From the NCBI GenBank assembly GCA_902512065.1, contig CABXHU010000006.1, forward strand, positions 1 through 64,000: DNA of 64,000 bases, read 5' to 3'. A program made the translations under genes and the position numbers. Below the pieces are notes generated by a model, which was not told the DNA's origin, did no database searches, and worked only from the letters and a program-made list of their open reading frames with translations. Each line of letters begins with the position of its first letter. Position 1 is the first letter of the stretch. Of the stretch, positions 37,776-50,435 are shown piece after piece. The stretch is from an uncultured Bacteroidota bacterium (lineage in GTDB: Bacteria; Bacteroidota; Bacteroidia; Flavobacteriales; Flavobacteriaceae).

Positions 37776-38983
37776 TGCTCCTCAATCAATTTAATTACTA
37801 AATTTTTAAATTCATTCTTAAATTTTTGATACTTTTTTCCTGTGGCAGGCCCATTAAACCCTGTATGTATTCTTCTGACATTTTTATTCCTATCAATAAA
37901 AATTAATGTCGGATAAGAAATAACTTGATTAAGTGAAGGTAATTTCTTTTGAGCCTCAACTTTATTGCTTGTTCCATATTGAGCTAACAATATTGGATAT
38001 TTAATATTGAATTTTTTTTCTAGTTTATTTATGTTCTCAATAGCTTTCTCTTTTGTTTTAGCATATTCAAACGCTAATGACACAAACCTTAGATCTTTAT
38101 AGCTGTTTTCCTTAATAAAGTCTGAAATAAAAACAGTCTCATCTAAACAGTTTGGACACCATGTTCCCATAATTTGAATTACAACAACCTTATTATCAAA
38201 AATAGAATCGGAATCGCTTACTAAAATTCCTCTACTATCCTTAAAAGAAAACTTAAATTTATTGGATGCAGATTCATTCATAATTGTTAAACTATTTGGG
38301 TTTGACAGCTTAAATTCTTCATCTCTAAAAGCTATAAACGGTATTTTATTATAATTACCTCTATAAAAATACCCTGTTATATTGTCATTCTCTAAATTAC
38401 CTTTAAACAGGTATGATCGAGCGCCATTAAATGTAGACATCATAACTGAGTTGCCTTCAGAGATTCCTTCCATAAAGCCATAATCACCAGTAGTTGTTCT
38501 AAAAGTTCCTGAAATCTTTGAACCATTCTGATCAAAAATTCCAATAGCATTATACTCTTCAACTTCTCCAGGATTAAATACCACTTTCCATTTTCCTGAA
38601 AAATCATTGACAGTTTTGTAGTTTTTTATTTTAAATCTTTCTGCTCCATTATTAGCAGTAAATTTTATTTTTCTATCTAAACTATTGTTAGTGAAATACC
38701 CATTAACACCTTCTTTAGATCTCTTTGCTTTAATGTATCCTTCAAATACTGGGGATTTTATTATAAATGAATCCTTCTCATAAATAATTTTTTCCATATC
38801 AACTATTTCCTTATGATTGTAAATCTGAATTGAGCCATCATTTAATAAATACATGTTAAAAGGAATCTCTTGATTGTCAGATGTATGCAAAACCCCAATA
38901 TATGAGCCTGAAGGCAGTGAATAATCTTCACTACAAGAGATGATAGTAAATAGCAACACCAATAAATAGTTTAATTTATTCAT
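37772..38983 (-). CDS. TlpA-like thioredoxin-fold lipoprotein
   Basis: Lipobox IISCSED; VVVIQIMGTWCPNCLDETVFI CxxC; YPTLIFIDRNKNVRRIHTGFNGPATG. Confidence 0.9.
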   Translation of the reverse strand: MNKLNYLLVLLFTIISCSEDYSLPSGSYIGVLHTSDNQEIPFNMYLLNDGSIQIYNHKEIVDMEKIIYEKDSFIIKSPVFEGYIKAKRSKEGVNGYFTNNSLDRKIKFTANNGAERFKIKNYKTVNDFSGKWKVVFNPGEVEEYNAIGIFDQNGSKISGTFRTTTGDYGFMEGISEGNSVMMSTFNGARSYLFKGNLENDNITGYFYRGNYNKIPFIAFRDEEFKLSNPNSLTIMNESASNKFKFSFKDSRGILVSDSDSIFDNKVVVIQIMGTWCPNCLDETVFISDFIKENSYKDLRFVSLAFEYAKTKEKAIENINKLEKKFNIKYPILLAQYGTSNKVEAQKKLPSLNQVISYPTLIFIDRNKNVRRIHTGFNGPATGKKYQKFKNEFKNLVIKLIEEH

Positions 38984-39080
38984 ATAACAGACTTATTAAT
39001 AATAATTGAAATTTAAAAAAACTTTTTAGATTTCATTAGAAGGTAACTATTATTATATTTGTTAAACCTAAGTATTTAAA

Positions 39081-41507
39081 ATGAATATCTCATATAATTG
39101 GCTTAAACAATTTTTAAAACTAAAAGACTCTGCTGAAGAAATCGCAAGCACACTTACAGAATTAGGATTAGAGGTTGAAGGGATAACAGATTTTCAATCA
39201 ATAAAAGGAGGTTTAAAAGGCATTGTTATAGGTAAAGTAAAATCTTGTAAAAAACATCCAAACGCTGATAGACTTAAAATAACAACAGTAGATATAGGGC
39301 TAAAAGAGGATATTCAGATTGTATGTGGGGCGCCAAATATTGAATTAAATCAAACAGTTCCTGTTGCTACAGTAGGCGCTAAAATATACACAGATGATGA
39401 TTCATGGACTATAAAAAAGAGTAAGATTAGAGGGGAAACTAGTACCGGAATGATATGTGGTGAAGATGAATTAAATTTAGGGGAATCAACTGAGGGAATA
39501 ATGGTTTTAGACAACAAACATAAGGCAGGAACTCCACTTGATAAAATATTTAAAATAGAGAATGACAAAATATTTGAAATTGGCTTAACCCCTAATAGAT
39601 CTGATGCTATGAGTCATTTTGGAACAGCAAGAGATCTTAGGGCTGGATTACTCCAAAAAGGCATAAAATTAGAATTAATTAAACCTTCTGCTACAGATTT
39701 TATAGTTGATAAGAAAACAACCAATCTTAAGATTAAAGTCTATAATGAAAAGTTAGCTCCTAGATACTGTGGAGTATTAATTGAGAATATTGTTGTAGAA
39801 AATTCACCCGAATGGCTAATAAATAAATTAAATTCTATTGGAATATCCCCAATTAATAATATTGTAGATATCACTAATTATATTCTACATGATATTGGAC
39901 AACCTCTCCATGCATTTGATTATGATAATATATGTGATGATAAAATAGTAGTAAAAACCCTTAAGGCTGGAACTAAATTTACTACTCTTGATGGAGTAGA
40001 AAGAAAATTATCTACTGATGATTTGATGATTTGTAGTGGAGACAAACCACTCTGTTTAGCTGGAATTTATGGTGGGTTAGACTCTGGGGTTTCTAAAAAA
40101 ACTACTAAAATTTTCTTAGAAAGCGCTTATTTTGATCCTATTACTATAAGAAAATCCTCAAAACACCATGGCCTGAATACTGATGCTTCATTTAGATTTG
40201 AAAGAGGTGTTGACCCCAACATAACTAAACTTGCATTATTAAAAGCGTGTGTTTTGATTAAAGAAATCTGTAAGGGATCTATGGTTTCTAGTGAAGTTGT
40301 TGATCTATACCTAAAAAAAATTGAAGACAAACAGATTATAGTTGGTTTTGAAAGCATAGAAAATCTAATTGGAAAAAAGATTGATAGAGAGATTATAAAA
40401 GGAATAATCACATCATTGGATATAAAGATTGACAGTATCACTGAATCAAATCTTGGCATATCAATCCCTGCGTATAGGAACGATGTTACTAGAGAAGTTG
40501 ATGTTGTTGAAGAAATATTAAGAATATATGGATACAACAATATAGAGGCATCAAAGAAAATAAACAGATCTTTAACAGTTTCCGATCAGTTTTCAAAAAG
40601 TGATTTTGAAAATAAAATTTCTAATCACTTAGTTTCTCTTGGATTTATTGAGATAATGACTAATTCTCTGGTGCCACCTAAATATAATGAAGAAAATAAA
40701 AATATTAAGAACTCTACTAATGTTAATATTATTAATTCCTCAAGTGCTGAGTTATCAAACCTAAGAAACTCTTTAATGTTTACAGGAATTGAAGCATTAT
40801 CTTATAATATTAACAGGAAACAGTCTAATTTGAAGATTTTTGAATTTGGTAAAACATACCTGAAAGAAAAAAACAAATACGTAGAAGATGAAAAATTATG
40901 CCTTTTAATTACTGGAAATAAATCATCTAAAAATTGGAATAAAAAAACAGAAAAAAGTGACTTTTATTATATCAAAGGAATTATCAACTCAATTATTGAA
41001 CAACTTAATATAAACAGTCTAAATTCACTCCCAGTAAAAGATAAAAACCTGACTGAAGGAGAAACAATAGTTCATAATAATTTGACAATAGCAAATTATG
41101 GTATTGCTAACACTGAAGCTTTAAATGTTTTTGATATTGATCAAGAAATATATTATGGTGAAATAAACTGGACAAATATTATAAAATCCATAGACAAGAA
41201 GCCTGTATTAACTAAGAAAATTCCAAAATATCCTGAGGTATCAAGAGATTTGTCTATTTTAATTGATGAAAATGTAACTTTTGAATCAATATATACTATT
41301 GCATATAAAGCAAATAAAGAGCTTATAAAAAACATTAGTCTTTTTGATGTTTATGTTGGAGGGAATATACCTAAAAACAAGAAAAGCTATGGTCTTAACT
41401 TCAATATTTCAGATGAATCTAAAACACTTTCTGATAAAGAAATAGATGGTTTAATGAATAGAATAACTAATAGTATTATTAAAGAATTTGGTGCAGAATT
41501 AAGGTAG
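39081..41507 (+). CDS. pheT: Phenylalanine-tRNA ligase subunit beta
   Basis: MNISYNWLKQFLKL, GKVKSCKKHPNADRLKITTVDIG, VCGAPNI, GLTPNRSDAMSHFG, C-terminal FDX-ACB domain. Confidence 0.97.
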   Translation: MNISYNWLKQFLKLKDSAEEIASTLTELGLEVEGITDFQSIKGGLKGIVIGKVKSCKKHPNADRLKITTVDIGLKEDIQIVCGAPNIELNQTVPVATVGAKIYTDDDSWTIKKSKIRGETSTGMICGEDELNLGESTEGIMVLDNKHKAGTPLDKIFKIENDKIFEIGLTPNRSDAMSHFGTARDLRAGLLQKGIKLELIKPSATDFIVDKKTTNLKIKVYNEKLAPRYCGVLIENIVVENSPEWLINKLNSIGISPINNIVDITNYILHDIGQPLHAFDYDNICDDKIVVKTLKAGTKFTTLDGVERKLSTDDLMICSGDKPLCLAGIYGGLDSGVSKKTTKIFLESAYFDPITIRKSSKHHGLNTDASFRFERGVDPNITKLALLKACVLIKEICKGSMVSSEVVDLYLKKIEDKQIIVGFESIENLIGKKIDREIIKGIITSLDIKIDSITESNLGISIPAYRNDVTREVDVVEEILRIYGYNNIEASKKINRSLTVSDQFSKSDFENKISNHLVSLGFIEIMTNSLVPPKYNEENKNIKNSTNVNIINSSSAELSNLRNSLMFTGIEALSYNINRKQSNLKIFEFGKTYLKEKNKYVEDEKLCLLITGNKSSKNWNKKTEKSDFYYIKGIINSIIEQLNINSLNSLPVKDKNLTEGETIVHNNLTIANYGIANTEALNVFDIDQEIYYGEINWTNIIKSIDKKPVLTKKIPKYPEVSRDLSILIDENVTFESIYTIAYKANKELIKNISLFDVYVGGNIPKNKKSYGLNFNISDESKTLSDKEIDGLMNRITNSIIKEFGAELR

Positions 41508-41514
41508 CTGGAAA

Positions 41515-43137
<1,623 letters not shown>

Positions 43138-43166
43138 CTATTTTTAGGCTTGCAAAAATAGATAAA

Positions 43167-43820
43167 TTAATTACCTTTTCTGTAGTCTTTTAGAAAATTT
43201 TCTAATCCTATATCCGTAAGTGGATGTTTTAAAAGCCCTAGAATAGACTTTAAAGGTGCAGTAATAACATCTGCGCCAATCTTTGAACAGTCAATAATAT
43301 GCATTGTATGTCTAATAGATGCTGCAAGAATTTCAGTAGAGAATCCGTAATTATCATAAATTTCTCTAATTTCAGAAATCAAACCCAAACCATCAGTTGA
43401 GATATCATCTAGTCTTCCAATAAATGGGGAAACATATGTTGCTCCTGCCTTAGCTGCTAAAAGGGCTTGTCCAGCAGAAAAAACTAAAGTAACATTAGTT
43501 CTTATATTATTATCACTAAAATATCTAGCTGCTTTAATTCCATCTTTTATCATCGGAACTTTTACCACAATTTGTTTGTGAAGAGATGAAAGCTCTTCAC
43601 CTTCTTCTAACATTCCTTTATAATCTGTTGAAATTACTTCAGCTGAAACATCTCCATCAACAATATTGCAAATGTTTTTATAATGGTCTAAAATATTTTG
43701 CTTTCCAGTTATTCCTTCTTTAGCCATAAGTGAAGGGTTGGTAGTCACACCATCAAGTATTCCTAAATCTTGAGCCTCTTTAATTTGATCTAGATTAGCT
43801 GTATCAATAAAAAATTTCAT
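43167..43820 (-). CDS. Transaldolase / fructose-6-phosphate aldolase-like
   Basis: MKFFIDTANLDQIKEAQDLGILDGVTTNPSLMAKEG, VKVPMIKDGIKA, TNVTLVFSAGQALLAAKAGATYVSPFIGRLDD. Confidence 0.95.
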   Translation of the reverse strand: MKFFIDTANLDQIKEAQDLGILDGVTTNPSLMAKEGITGKQNILDHYKNICNIVDGDVSAEVISTDYKGMLEEGEELSSLHKQIVVKVPMIKDGIKAARYFSDNNIRTNVTLVFSAGQALLAAKAGATYVSPFIGRLDDISTDGLGLISEIREIYDNYGFSTEILAASIRHTMHIIDCSKIGADVITAPLKSILGLLKHPLTDIGLENFLKDYRKGN

Positions 43821-43897
43821 TATAAATGTTTAAGTTGGGATTTCAAATTTACAATAATTACTAGACAATAGTCAGTGAAGTTGTTAACATACGGTAT

Positions 43898-44695
43898 CTA
43901 ATAATTTTTCATTACAATATATTCAAACAATCTTTGAGGTAGAATAAATTTTAAAAATGGAGCCAGTGTTTCAATAAATGATCCTGATAAATACTTTTTA
44001 TTTGGGGTCTTTAAATTAAGTATTCTATAAACCAGTTTTCCAATTTTTTTTGGGTTTGCTCCTGAATCAATATGTTTATTCATGATATCTAACCCTTTTT
44101 TATAAGATGACATGTACGGCGAATTCTCTATTAATGGAGAATGAAATCTTCCTTTAGGTATATTTGTTAAATAATCTCCTGGAGCAAGGCTAACAACATT
44201 TATTTTAAATTCTTTAGTCTCCATATTTAATGTTTCTGAAATTAGATCTAATGCGGCTTTACCAGCACTATAAACTGATCTAAATGGAGATCCTACATAA
44301 CCTGCAATAGAAGTAATATTAATAATTAGACCGTTTTTTTCTCTTCTCATGTGTGGAAGAACAGCTTTAATCATATTAATTGGTCCGTATAAATTTGTTT
44401 TAAAATGTTTGTGAATCTCTTTTTCAGGAATCTCTTCTAAAGGTCCTGTAATACCAACTCCAGCATTATTTATTAATACATCTATTCTGCCCTGTTCATT
44501 AATAACATGTGTTACACATGATCTTATTTGATCGTTACTAGTAACATCCAAGGTTAATAGTTTAAATTTAGACTCTGGATATTTCGATATGTTTCTGCTA
44601 GTACCATATACAATGTATCCCTTATCATTAAGATATTCTCCAATAGCTTTTCCAATACCTGATGATCCCCCCGTAATTAAGATTACTTTATACAT
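43898..44695 (-). CDS. SDR family oxidoreductase
   Basis: ILITGGSSGIGKAIG, NNAGVG, SVYSAGKAAL (YxxxK). Confidence 0.94.
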   Translation of the reverse strand: MYKVILITGGSSGIGKAIGEYLNDKGYIVYGTSRNISKYPESKFKLLTLDVTSNDQIRSCVTHVINEQGRIDVLINNAGVGITGPLEEIPEKEIHKHFKTNLYGPINMIKAVLPHMRREKNGLIINITSIAGYVGSPFRSVYSAGKAALDLISETLNMETKEFKINVVSLAPGDYLTNIPKGRFHSPLIENSPYMSSYKKGLDIMNKHIDSGANPKKIGKLVYRILNLKTPNKKYLSGSFIETLAPFLKFILPQRLFEYIVMKNY

Positions 44696-44712
44696 ATTGT
44701 AGTTAAAAAAAA

Positions 44713-44810
44713 TGGCAAGCTACCTACATCACACTGCTACAACCGAATACCTTTGCTACGTTCCCGTTCTGGAGGATTAATCAGGAGCTAGTTGTGTAGG
44801 ACTTGCCAAA
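44713..44810 (-). ncRNA. ffs: Bacterial small SRP RNA (4.5S-like)
   Basis: Reverse strand TTTGGCAAGTCCTACACAACTAGCTCCTGATTAATCCTCCAGAACGGGAACGTAGCAAAGG...TGTAGCAGTGTGATGTAGGTAGCTTGCCA; terminal GGCAAG/CTTGCC pairing and GGAAC tetraloop region typical of Bacteroidetes SRP RNA, followed by a T tract. Confidence 0.9.
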
Positions 44811-44811
44811 G

Positions 44812-44839
44812 CAAAGATACAATTTTTGCTATTAGTCAA
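44812..44839 (-). promoter_or_regulatory. Promoter of SRP RNA: TTG-N17-TATCTTTG
   Basis: Reverse strand TTG (44839-44837), 17-nt spacer, TATCTTTG (44819-44812); matches the Bacteroidetes sigma-ABfr consensus. Confidence 0.8.
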
Positions 44840-44898
44840 TAATATTTTTTGGGTAATTTAAAAATATATAGCTTAAATTTACCCAACTAAACACTGCC

Positions 44899-45711
44899 AT
44901 GATAAAAAAAAATATTCAGAATATAATTACAACTCTTATTGTATTAATATTATTAATTAGCTGTAGTGAAAATCAATCTAAAACATTACCAAAAAATAAT
45001 TTAATTCCAAAAATCTACTCCTATGAAATAATCAATGAATTTCCTCATGACATAAATGCATATACCCAAGGTTTGGAGTTTTATAATGGAGAGCTGTATG
45101 AAAGTGTTGGAAGATATGGTAAGTCAGAAATTAGAAAAGTTGATTATAAATCTGGGGAGGTTTTGCATAGAAAAAAAATTAATAAGAAATATTTTGCTGA
45201 AGGAATAACGATAAATGATAATTTGATTTATATGTTGTCATGGAGAGAAAAAGTCGGCTTTATATTTGATATTAATACTTTTAATATTCTTGATTCATTT
45301 TCATACAACAAGAGCAAAGAAGGATGGGGACTATGCAACGATGGAAAGACAATCTATAAAAGTGACGGAACAGATAAAATATGGTTATTAGATCCCAAAT
45401 CATTAGAAGAGTTGAACTTTATTCAGCCTCACACAAACAAAAGAAAACTTTCTAATATAAATGAGCTTGAGTGGATTAATGACAGAATATATGGAAACAT
45501 ATATGGAGCTGAAGGTATTGCAATTATAAATCCTGAGAATGGAGTAGTAGAAGGTGTTATTGATCTATCATCATTAAGAGAAAAAGTAACAAACCATAGA
45601 GATTTAGATGTATTAAATGGTATCGCATATAATAAGACTTCAAACACCATTTTTGTGACTGGAAAAATGTGGGATAAGCTCTTTGAAATAAAAATCTTTC
45701 CAAAAAAATAA
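44899..45711 (+). CDS. Glutaminyl-peptide cyclotransferase (glutamine cyclotransferase), lipoprotein
   Basis: Lipobox LLISCSE; FPHDINAYTQGLEFYNGELYESVGRYGKSEIRKVD, ELEWINDRIYGNIYG, NGIAYNKTSNTIFVTGKMWDKLFEI. Confidence 0.93.
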   Translation: MIKKNIQNIITTLIVLILLISCSENQSKTLPKNNLIPKIYSYEIINEFPHDINAYTQGLEFYNGELYESVGRYGKSEIRKVDYKSGEVLHRKKINKKYFAEGITINDNLIYMLSWREKVGFIFDINTFNILDSFSYNKSKEGWGLCNDGKTIYKSDGTDKIWLLDPKSLEELNFIQPHTNKRKLSNINELEWINDRIYGNIYGAEGIAIINPENGVVEGVIDLSSLREKVTNHRDLDVLNGIAYNKTSNTIFVTGKMWDKLFEIKIFPKK

Positions 45712-45816
45712 ATGAAAGTGTTAGAAAATTATTACTGGGTATTATTAGAACATCAAATAAAATACTTATATCCTGCGTTATTAAATGATGAAATTAGGAT
45801 TAAGACAAGCATTTAA
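45712..45816 (+). pseudogene. 34-aa remnant of a hotdog-fold acyl-CoA/ACP thioesterase
   Basis: MKVLENYYWVLLEHQIKYLYPALLNDEIRIKTSI* resembles the central segment of YbgC/4HBT-like thioesterases (xxWVxxEHxIxYLxPAxLxDEIxIxT); both the catalytic N-terminal half and C-terminal half are absent. Confidence 0.65.
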
Positions 45817-45819
45817 TAA

Positions 45820-47409
45820 ATGAAAAGATTTTTGTTAATATTTACATATTTAATTGCTACAATTTTTTGGAGCAGCTGTGATAATGACTTCGATTTTGAA
45901 ACAAGTTCAGGAAATTTATCATTTTCAAAAGATACAGTATACTTAGATACAGTTTTTACAAATATAGGATCTAGTACCTATAACTTAAAGGTTTATAATA
46001 ATTCCAATGATAACATTTTAATTCCAAATATTAATTTAGGAAATGGAGAAAACTCCTATTATAGACTAAATGTTGACGGGATCTATGGGTCAGATTCTAG
46101 TGCAGGAAAATATTTTGAAAACATTGAACTCCTAGCTAATGATAGTCTATACATTTTTATAGAAACAACTGTAGATATTGAAGATTTATCAGATCAAAGC
46201 AGTCAGTTTCTTTATACTGACTATATACAATTCAATACTGGTGAAAATCAACAAAAAGTTGATCTTGTAACATTAGTAAAAGATGCCGTATTTATCTATC
46301 CTCAAAGATATCTAGATAATCAAACTAACGAATATATTATTGAAACCTTAAGTTTTGATATAGATGGTGATGGAGTTAATGATGAAACAGATATAGAAGG
46401 TAGATTTCTTAATACAGATGAATTAAATTTCACTTCTGAAAAACCATATGTAGTATACGGATATGCAGCTGTTGCTGAAAATGAATTATTAATAATTAAT
46501 CCAGGATCTAGAATTCATTTCCATGCAAACTCAGGATTAATTGTTACTAATGGTGCGTCAATAAAAATAAATGGAGAATTTAGCTCAGATCAAGAAATGC
46601 TAGAAAATGAAGTGATATTTGAAGGAGATAGGCTTGAGCCAATATTTGAAGATGTACCAGGTCAATGGGGGACAATTTGGTTGTTTGATGGAAGCATTAA
46701 TAATGAAATTAATTATGCAACAATCAAAAACAGCTCTATTGGTCTTTACCTCAGTGGTGATTTTCAAGAAAATCAAGAGAAACTTTTTATAAAAAACAGC
46801 AAAATATACAACTCGAGTAATTTTGGTATTCTAGCTAAAGGATCTTCAATTAAAGCTGAGAATATAGTTATAAATAATTCCGGCCAATCATCTTTTGCTG
46901 CAACATATGGTGGAAAGTATAGTTTTACCCATTCTACAATTACTAACTATTGGAATTCTGGATTTAGACAATTTCCAGCGCTTTTACTTAATAACTATTT
47001 AATTGACTCTGAAGGAAATACATTAAATAATGAGGTTTTAGAGGCATATTTTAATAATTGCATAATATATGGTAGTCAAAATATTGAATTACTTATTGAA
47101 CAGTTAGATGACTCAAATCTGGACTACAAATTTAACAACTGCTTGTTAAAATTTTCAGATATAAATAACAGTTTTAATACAGCTATTTATGATTTTGGAA
47201 ATCAAGAACATTTTGAAAACTTAATATTAAATGAAGATCCATTTTTTTTAGATCCATATGAAAATAATATGATTATAGGTGTTAATTCTGAAGCAATAAA
47301 TCAAGGAAATCAGGTTTATACATCCATAGTTCCTTTTGATTTACTTAATGTAGATAGAACTACTAATCCTGATTTAGGTGCATATCAGCATATAATTCAG
47401 AATGATTAA
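45820..47409 (+). CDS. Lipoprotein with right-handed parallel beta-helix-like repeats
   Basis: Lipobox FWSSCDND; polymorphic-outer-membrane/beta-helix style [18 protein letters not shown]...[12 protein letters not shown]...[16 protein letters not shown]...DLGAYQH. Confidence 0.78.
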   Translation: MKRFLLIFTYLIATIFWSSCDNDFDFETSSGNLSFSKDTVYLDTVFTNIGSSTYNLKVYNNSNDNILIPNINLGNGENSYYRLNVDGIYGSDSSAGKYFENIELLANDSLYIFIETTVDIEDLSDQSSQFLYTDYIQFNTGENQQKVDLVTLVKDAVFIYPQRYLDNQTNEYIIETLSFDIDGDGVNDETDIEGRFLNTDELNFTSEKPYVVYGYAAVAENELLIINPGSRIHFHANSGLIVTNGASIKINGEFSSDQEMLENEVIFEGDRLEPIFEDVPGQWGTIWLFDGSINNEINYATIKNSSIGLYLSGDFQENQEKLFIKNSKIYNSSNFGILAKGSSIKAENIVINNSGQSSFAATYGGKYSFTHSTITNYWNSGFRQFPALLLNNYLIDSEGNTLNNEVLEAYFNNCIIYGSQNIELLIEQLDDSNLDYKFNNCLLKFSDINNSFNTAIYDFGNQEHFENLILNEDPFFLDPYENNMIIGVNSEAINQGNQVYTSIVPFDLLNVDRTTNPDLGAYQHIIQND

Positions 47410-48680
47410 GACTTAAATAGCGGCTTATCTTTCATCATTTTTTTAACAGAAACTGCAATTTCACTAAGCATAATCTGATTATCCTTATTTAAAATAGATT
47501 TATCAATATATTCAACTATCTTAACCATATCATCTTCAATTAGACCTCTTGTAGTAACTGCTGCCGTACCAACTCTAATTCCTGAAGTAACAAAAGGAGA
47601 TTTATCATCAAATGGGACCATATTCTTATTAACTGTTATCTCCGCTTGACCTAAAATTGTTTCAGCCTCTTTTCCTGTTATATTTTTATTTCTTAAATCT
47701 ATGAGCATCATGTGATTATCAGTTCCTCCAGAAATAATATTATAGCCTTTATCTACAAAAGCCTTAGCCATTGCAGCTGCATTCTTTTTTACTTGAAGTA
47801 TATAATACATGTAGTCATCTGTTAAAGCCTCACCAAAAGCTATTGCTTTAGCTGCAATAACATGTTCTAAAGGACCTCCTTGATTCCCAGGAAAAATTGC
47901 TGAATCTAATAATGATGACATTTTTTTCAATGATCCATTTTTAAGTCTAATGCCAAAAGGATTATCAAAATCTTCTCCCATCATAATTAACCCACCTCTT
48001 GGGCCTCTTAATGTTTTATGAGTAGTTGTAGTAACTATATGACAATATGGTAAAGGGTCGTTAAGTATTCCTTTAGCTATTAAACCTGAAGGATGAGATA
48101 TGTCAGCTAATAATAAAGCATCAACACTCTCTGCTATTTCTCTGAATTTCTTATAATCTATATCTCTTGAATAAGCAGAAGCTCCTGCAATAATCATTTT
48201 AGGTCTTTCTTTTTGAGCAATATCCATAATTAAATCATAGTCTAACCTACCTGTTTGTTTGTCTACACCATAGAAAACAGGTTTATACAATTTCCCTGAA
48301 AAATTAACTGAAGAACCATGTGTAAGATGTCCTCCATGTGATAAATCAAAACCTAATATTTTATCTCCAATATTTAAACAAGCAAAGTATACAGCAGAAT
48401 TTGCTTGACTTCCTGAATGTGGCTGAACATTTGCCCAAACAGCACCAAATAATTCTTTAGCTCTTTCAATTGCTATAGTTTCAATTTCATCAACCACCTC
48501 ACACCCACCATAATATCTTTTTCCAGGATATCCTTCTGCATATTTATTTGTCAATATAGATCCCGTGGCATTTAAAACTTGATTACTTGTAAAATTTTCA
48601 GATGCAATTAATTCAATACCATCAATTTGACGGGATTTTTCTTTATCAATTAAATTGAAAATTTCATAATCTTTTTCCAT
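47406..48680 (-). CDS. glyA: Serine hydroxymethyltransferase
   Basis: [63 protein letters not shown]. Confidence 0.97.
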   Translation of the reverse strand: MEKDYEIFNLIDKEKSRQIDGIELIASENFTSNQVLNATGSILTNKYAEGYPGKRYYGGCEVVDEIETIAIERAKELFGAVWANVQPHSGSQANSAVYFACLNIGDKILGFDLSHGGHLTHGSSVNFSGKLYKPVFYGVDKQTGRLDYDLIMDIAQKERPKMIIAGASAYSRDIDYKKFREIAESVDALLLADISHPSGLIAKGILNDPLPYCHIVTTTTHKTLRGPRGGLIMMGEDFDNPFGIRLKNGSLKKMSSLLDSAIFPGNQGGPLEHVIAAKAIAFGEALTDDYMYYILQVKKNAAAMAKAFVDKGYNIISGGTDNHMMLIDLRNKNITGKEAETILGQAEITVNKNMVPFDDKSPFVTSGIRVGTAAVTTRGLIEDDMVKIVEYIDKSILNKDNQIMLSEIAVSVKKMMKDKPLFKS

Positions 48681-48728
48681 ATTTTTACTAAATTAAATTA
48701 CTATCTCAAAAATAATCAATATACTCAT

Positions 48729-49964
48729 ATGACATACTTAAAAAAATATAAATTGGATTATTTTTTATTAACATCTTTTTTTAAAAGCAAACTTTATCTA
48801 TTCATATTGTTATTTATTTTTTCTAGTTGTAGTACATCAAAAAAAATAAAAAATAATATTGCTAGCGGCAATTATGATAAAGCTATTTCAGAGACTATAT
48901 CTAAAATAAAAACAATAAAAAACAAGAAAAAGAAAGATGAATATTTCCTAATTCTTAATGAAACTTATTATAAATCAGTTGATAAAGACTTATCAAAAAT
49001 AGAGCATTTAATAGATGATGGAAATCCTGAATTATATAGAGAAGTTTATCAAACATATTTGTCGCTAAATGAAAGACAAAATAAGATTAAACCAATTATT
49101 CCATTAAAATCTGAAAATAATAAGATTAATTTTAATTTTTACAACTATGATAATAAAATCATAGATTATAGATATAAAACTTCAAATTATTTATATAATA
49201 CAGTCAAAAGTTTAATGGAGAATAATATTAAATCTAATTATAGAGAAGCATATTATCTACTTATATATATTGAAGAAATAAACCCAAATTTTAATCAAAC
49301 CCGTAACCTTATTGAAGAATGTATTTATAGAGGAAAACACAATATTTTAGTAGAGATCTCTAATGATTCTGACAAAATAATACCTGAAGAATTAGAAAAT
49401 GATATTTTAGATTTTGAAACTTATGGGTTAAAAAGTTTATGGCAAAGTTTTTATTCAAAAAGAAATAAATCGGCAATCAATTATGATTATAAGATAAATC
49501 TAATTTTTAAAAACATTGAATTCTCTCCAGAAATTATTAATGAAAAGGAGAAAAATAATGAAAAAAGAGTGAAAGATGGTTTAAAATACCTATTAGATGA
49601 CAACGGGAATGTGGTTAAGGATAGTTTAGGGAATGACATGAAAGTTGATAATATTGTAACTGTTAGGGCAAAAACAATAGAATTTAGGCAAACAAAAGCA
49701 GCTAAAATTATTGCACAGGTACAAATAGTAAATTTAAAAACAAATGAGCTTGTTGATAAATTTCCTTTAAGCAGTGAATTTATTTTTGAGAATTTTTTTA
49801 TTGAATTTTCTGGTGACAGAAGAGCTTTAAAAACCAGACAAAAAAGATTACTAAAAAATAAATTTCTACCTTTTCCAAGTAATGAGTTCTTAACCTATAA
49901 TAATTCTAATTCGATTAAAAGTAAACTAAAGTATATTGTTTCAAATTATACTTTTAGTGAATAA
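48729..49964 (+). CDS. Hypothetical lipoprotein
   Basis: 411 aa, lipobox LFIFSSCSTSKK; family not recognised. Confidence 0.75.
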   Translation: MTYLKKYKLDYFLLTSFFKSKLYLFILLFIFSSCSTSKKIKNNIASGNYDKAISETISKIKTIKNKKKKDEYFLILNETYYKSVDKDLSKIEHLIDDGNPELYREVYQTYLSLNERQNKIKPIIPLKSENNKINFNFYNYDNKIIDYRYKTSNYLYNTVKSLMENNIKSNYREAYYLLIYIEEINPNFNQTRNLIEECIYRGKHNILVEISNDSDKIIPEELENDILDFETYGLKSLWQSFYSKRNKSAINYDYKINLIFKNIEFSPEIINEKEKNNEKRVKDGLKYLLDDNGNVVKDSLGNDMKVDNIVTVRAKTIEFRQTKAAKIIAQVQIVNLKTNELVDKFPLSSEFIFENFFIEFSGDRRALKTRQKRLLKNKFLPFPSNEFLTYNNSNSIKSKLKYIVSNYTFSE

Positions 49965-49969
49965 TTCAG

Positions 49970-50434
49970 ATGAGTAAAAAGATTAATATAGTTAATAGAA
50001 AAGCTAAATTCAACTACGAATTACTTTCAAAATATGTTGCTGGAGTTGTCCTAAATGGCTCAGAGATTAAGTCTATTAGACAAAGTAGGGTAAGTATATC
50101 AGAAAGTTTCTGCAAATTTGACGACAAAGGAGAATTATATATTTTAAATATGAATATTGAAAAATATTCACACAGTATTATTGAAGTATATAATCCAAAA
50201 AAACAAAGAAAATTATTGCTTAAAAAAAAGGAGTTAAAAAAACTTCAGAAAGAAATAATAAATTCTAGTAACACAATTATTCCTTTAAAATTATTTATAA
50301 ATGAAAAAGGATTAGCTAAAATTGAAATCTCATTAGCAAAAGGAAAAAAACTTTATGATAAGAGAGAAACAATTAAAGACAGGGATAATAAAAAGGCGTT
50401 AGACAGGTTAAAAAAAATTAAAAATCAAAAATAA
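49970..50434 (+). CDS. smpB: SsrA-binding protein
   Basis: NRKAKFNYELLSKYVAGVVLNGSEIKSIRQSRVSISESFC, KGLAKIEISLAKGKKLYDKRETIKDRD. Confidence 0.96.
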   Translation: MSKKINIVNRKAKFNYELLSKYVAGVVLNGSEIKSIRQSRVSISESFCKFDDKGELYILNMNIEKYSHSIIEVYNPKKQRKLLLKKKELKKLQKEIINSSNTIIPLKLFINEKGLAKIEISLAKGKKLYDKRETIKDRDNKKALDRLKKIKNQK

Positions 50435-50435
50435 T

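Noticed and set aside
40127-40540. 137-aa reverse ORF inside pheT
   Set aside because: Antisense to well-conserved B-domain of PheT; no family recognised.
45820-47409. Beta-helix lipoprotein as a pectate-lyase-like CAZyme
   Set aside because: Beta-helix-like repeats are plausible but no catalytic signature was seen; kept as a generic lipoprotein.
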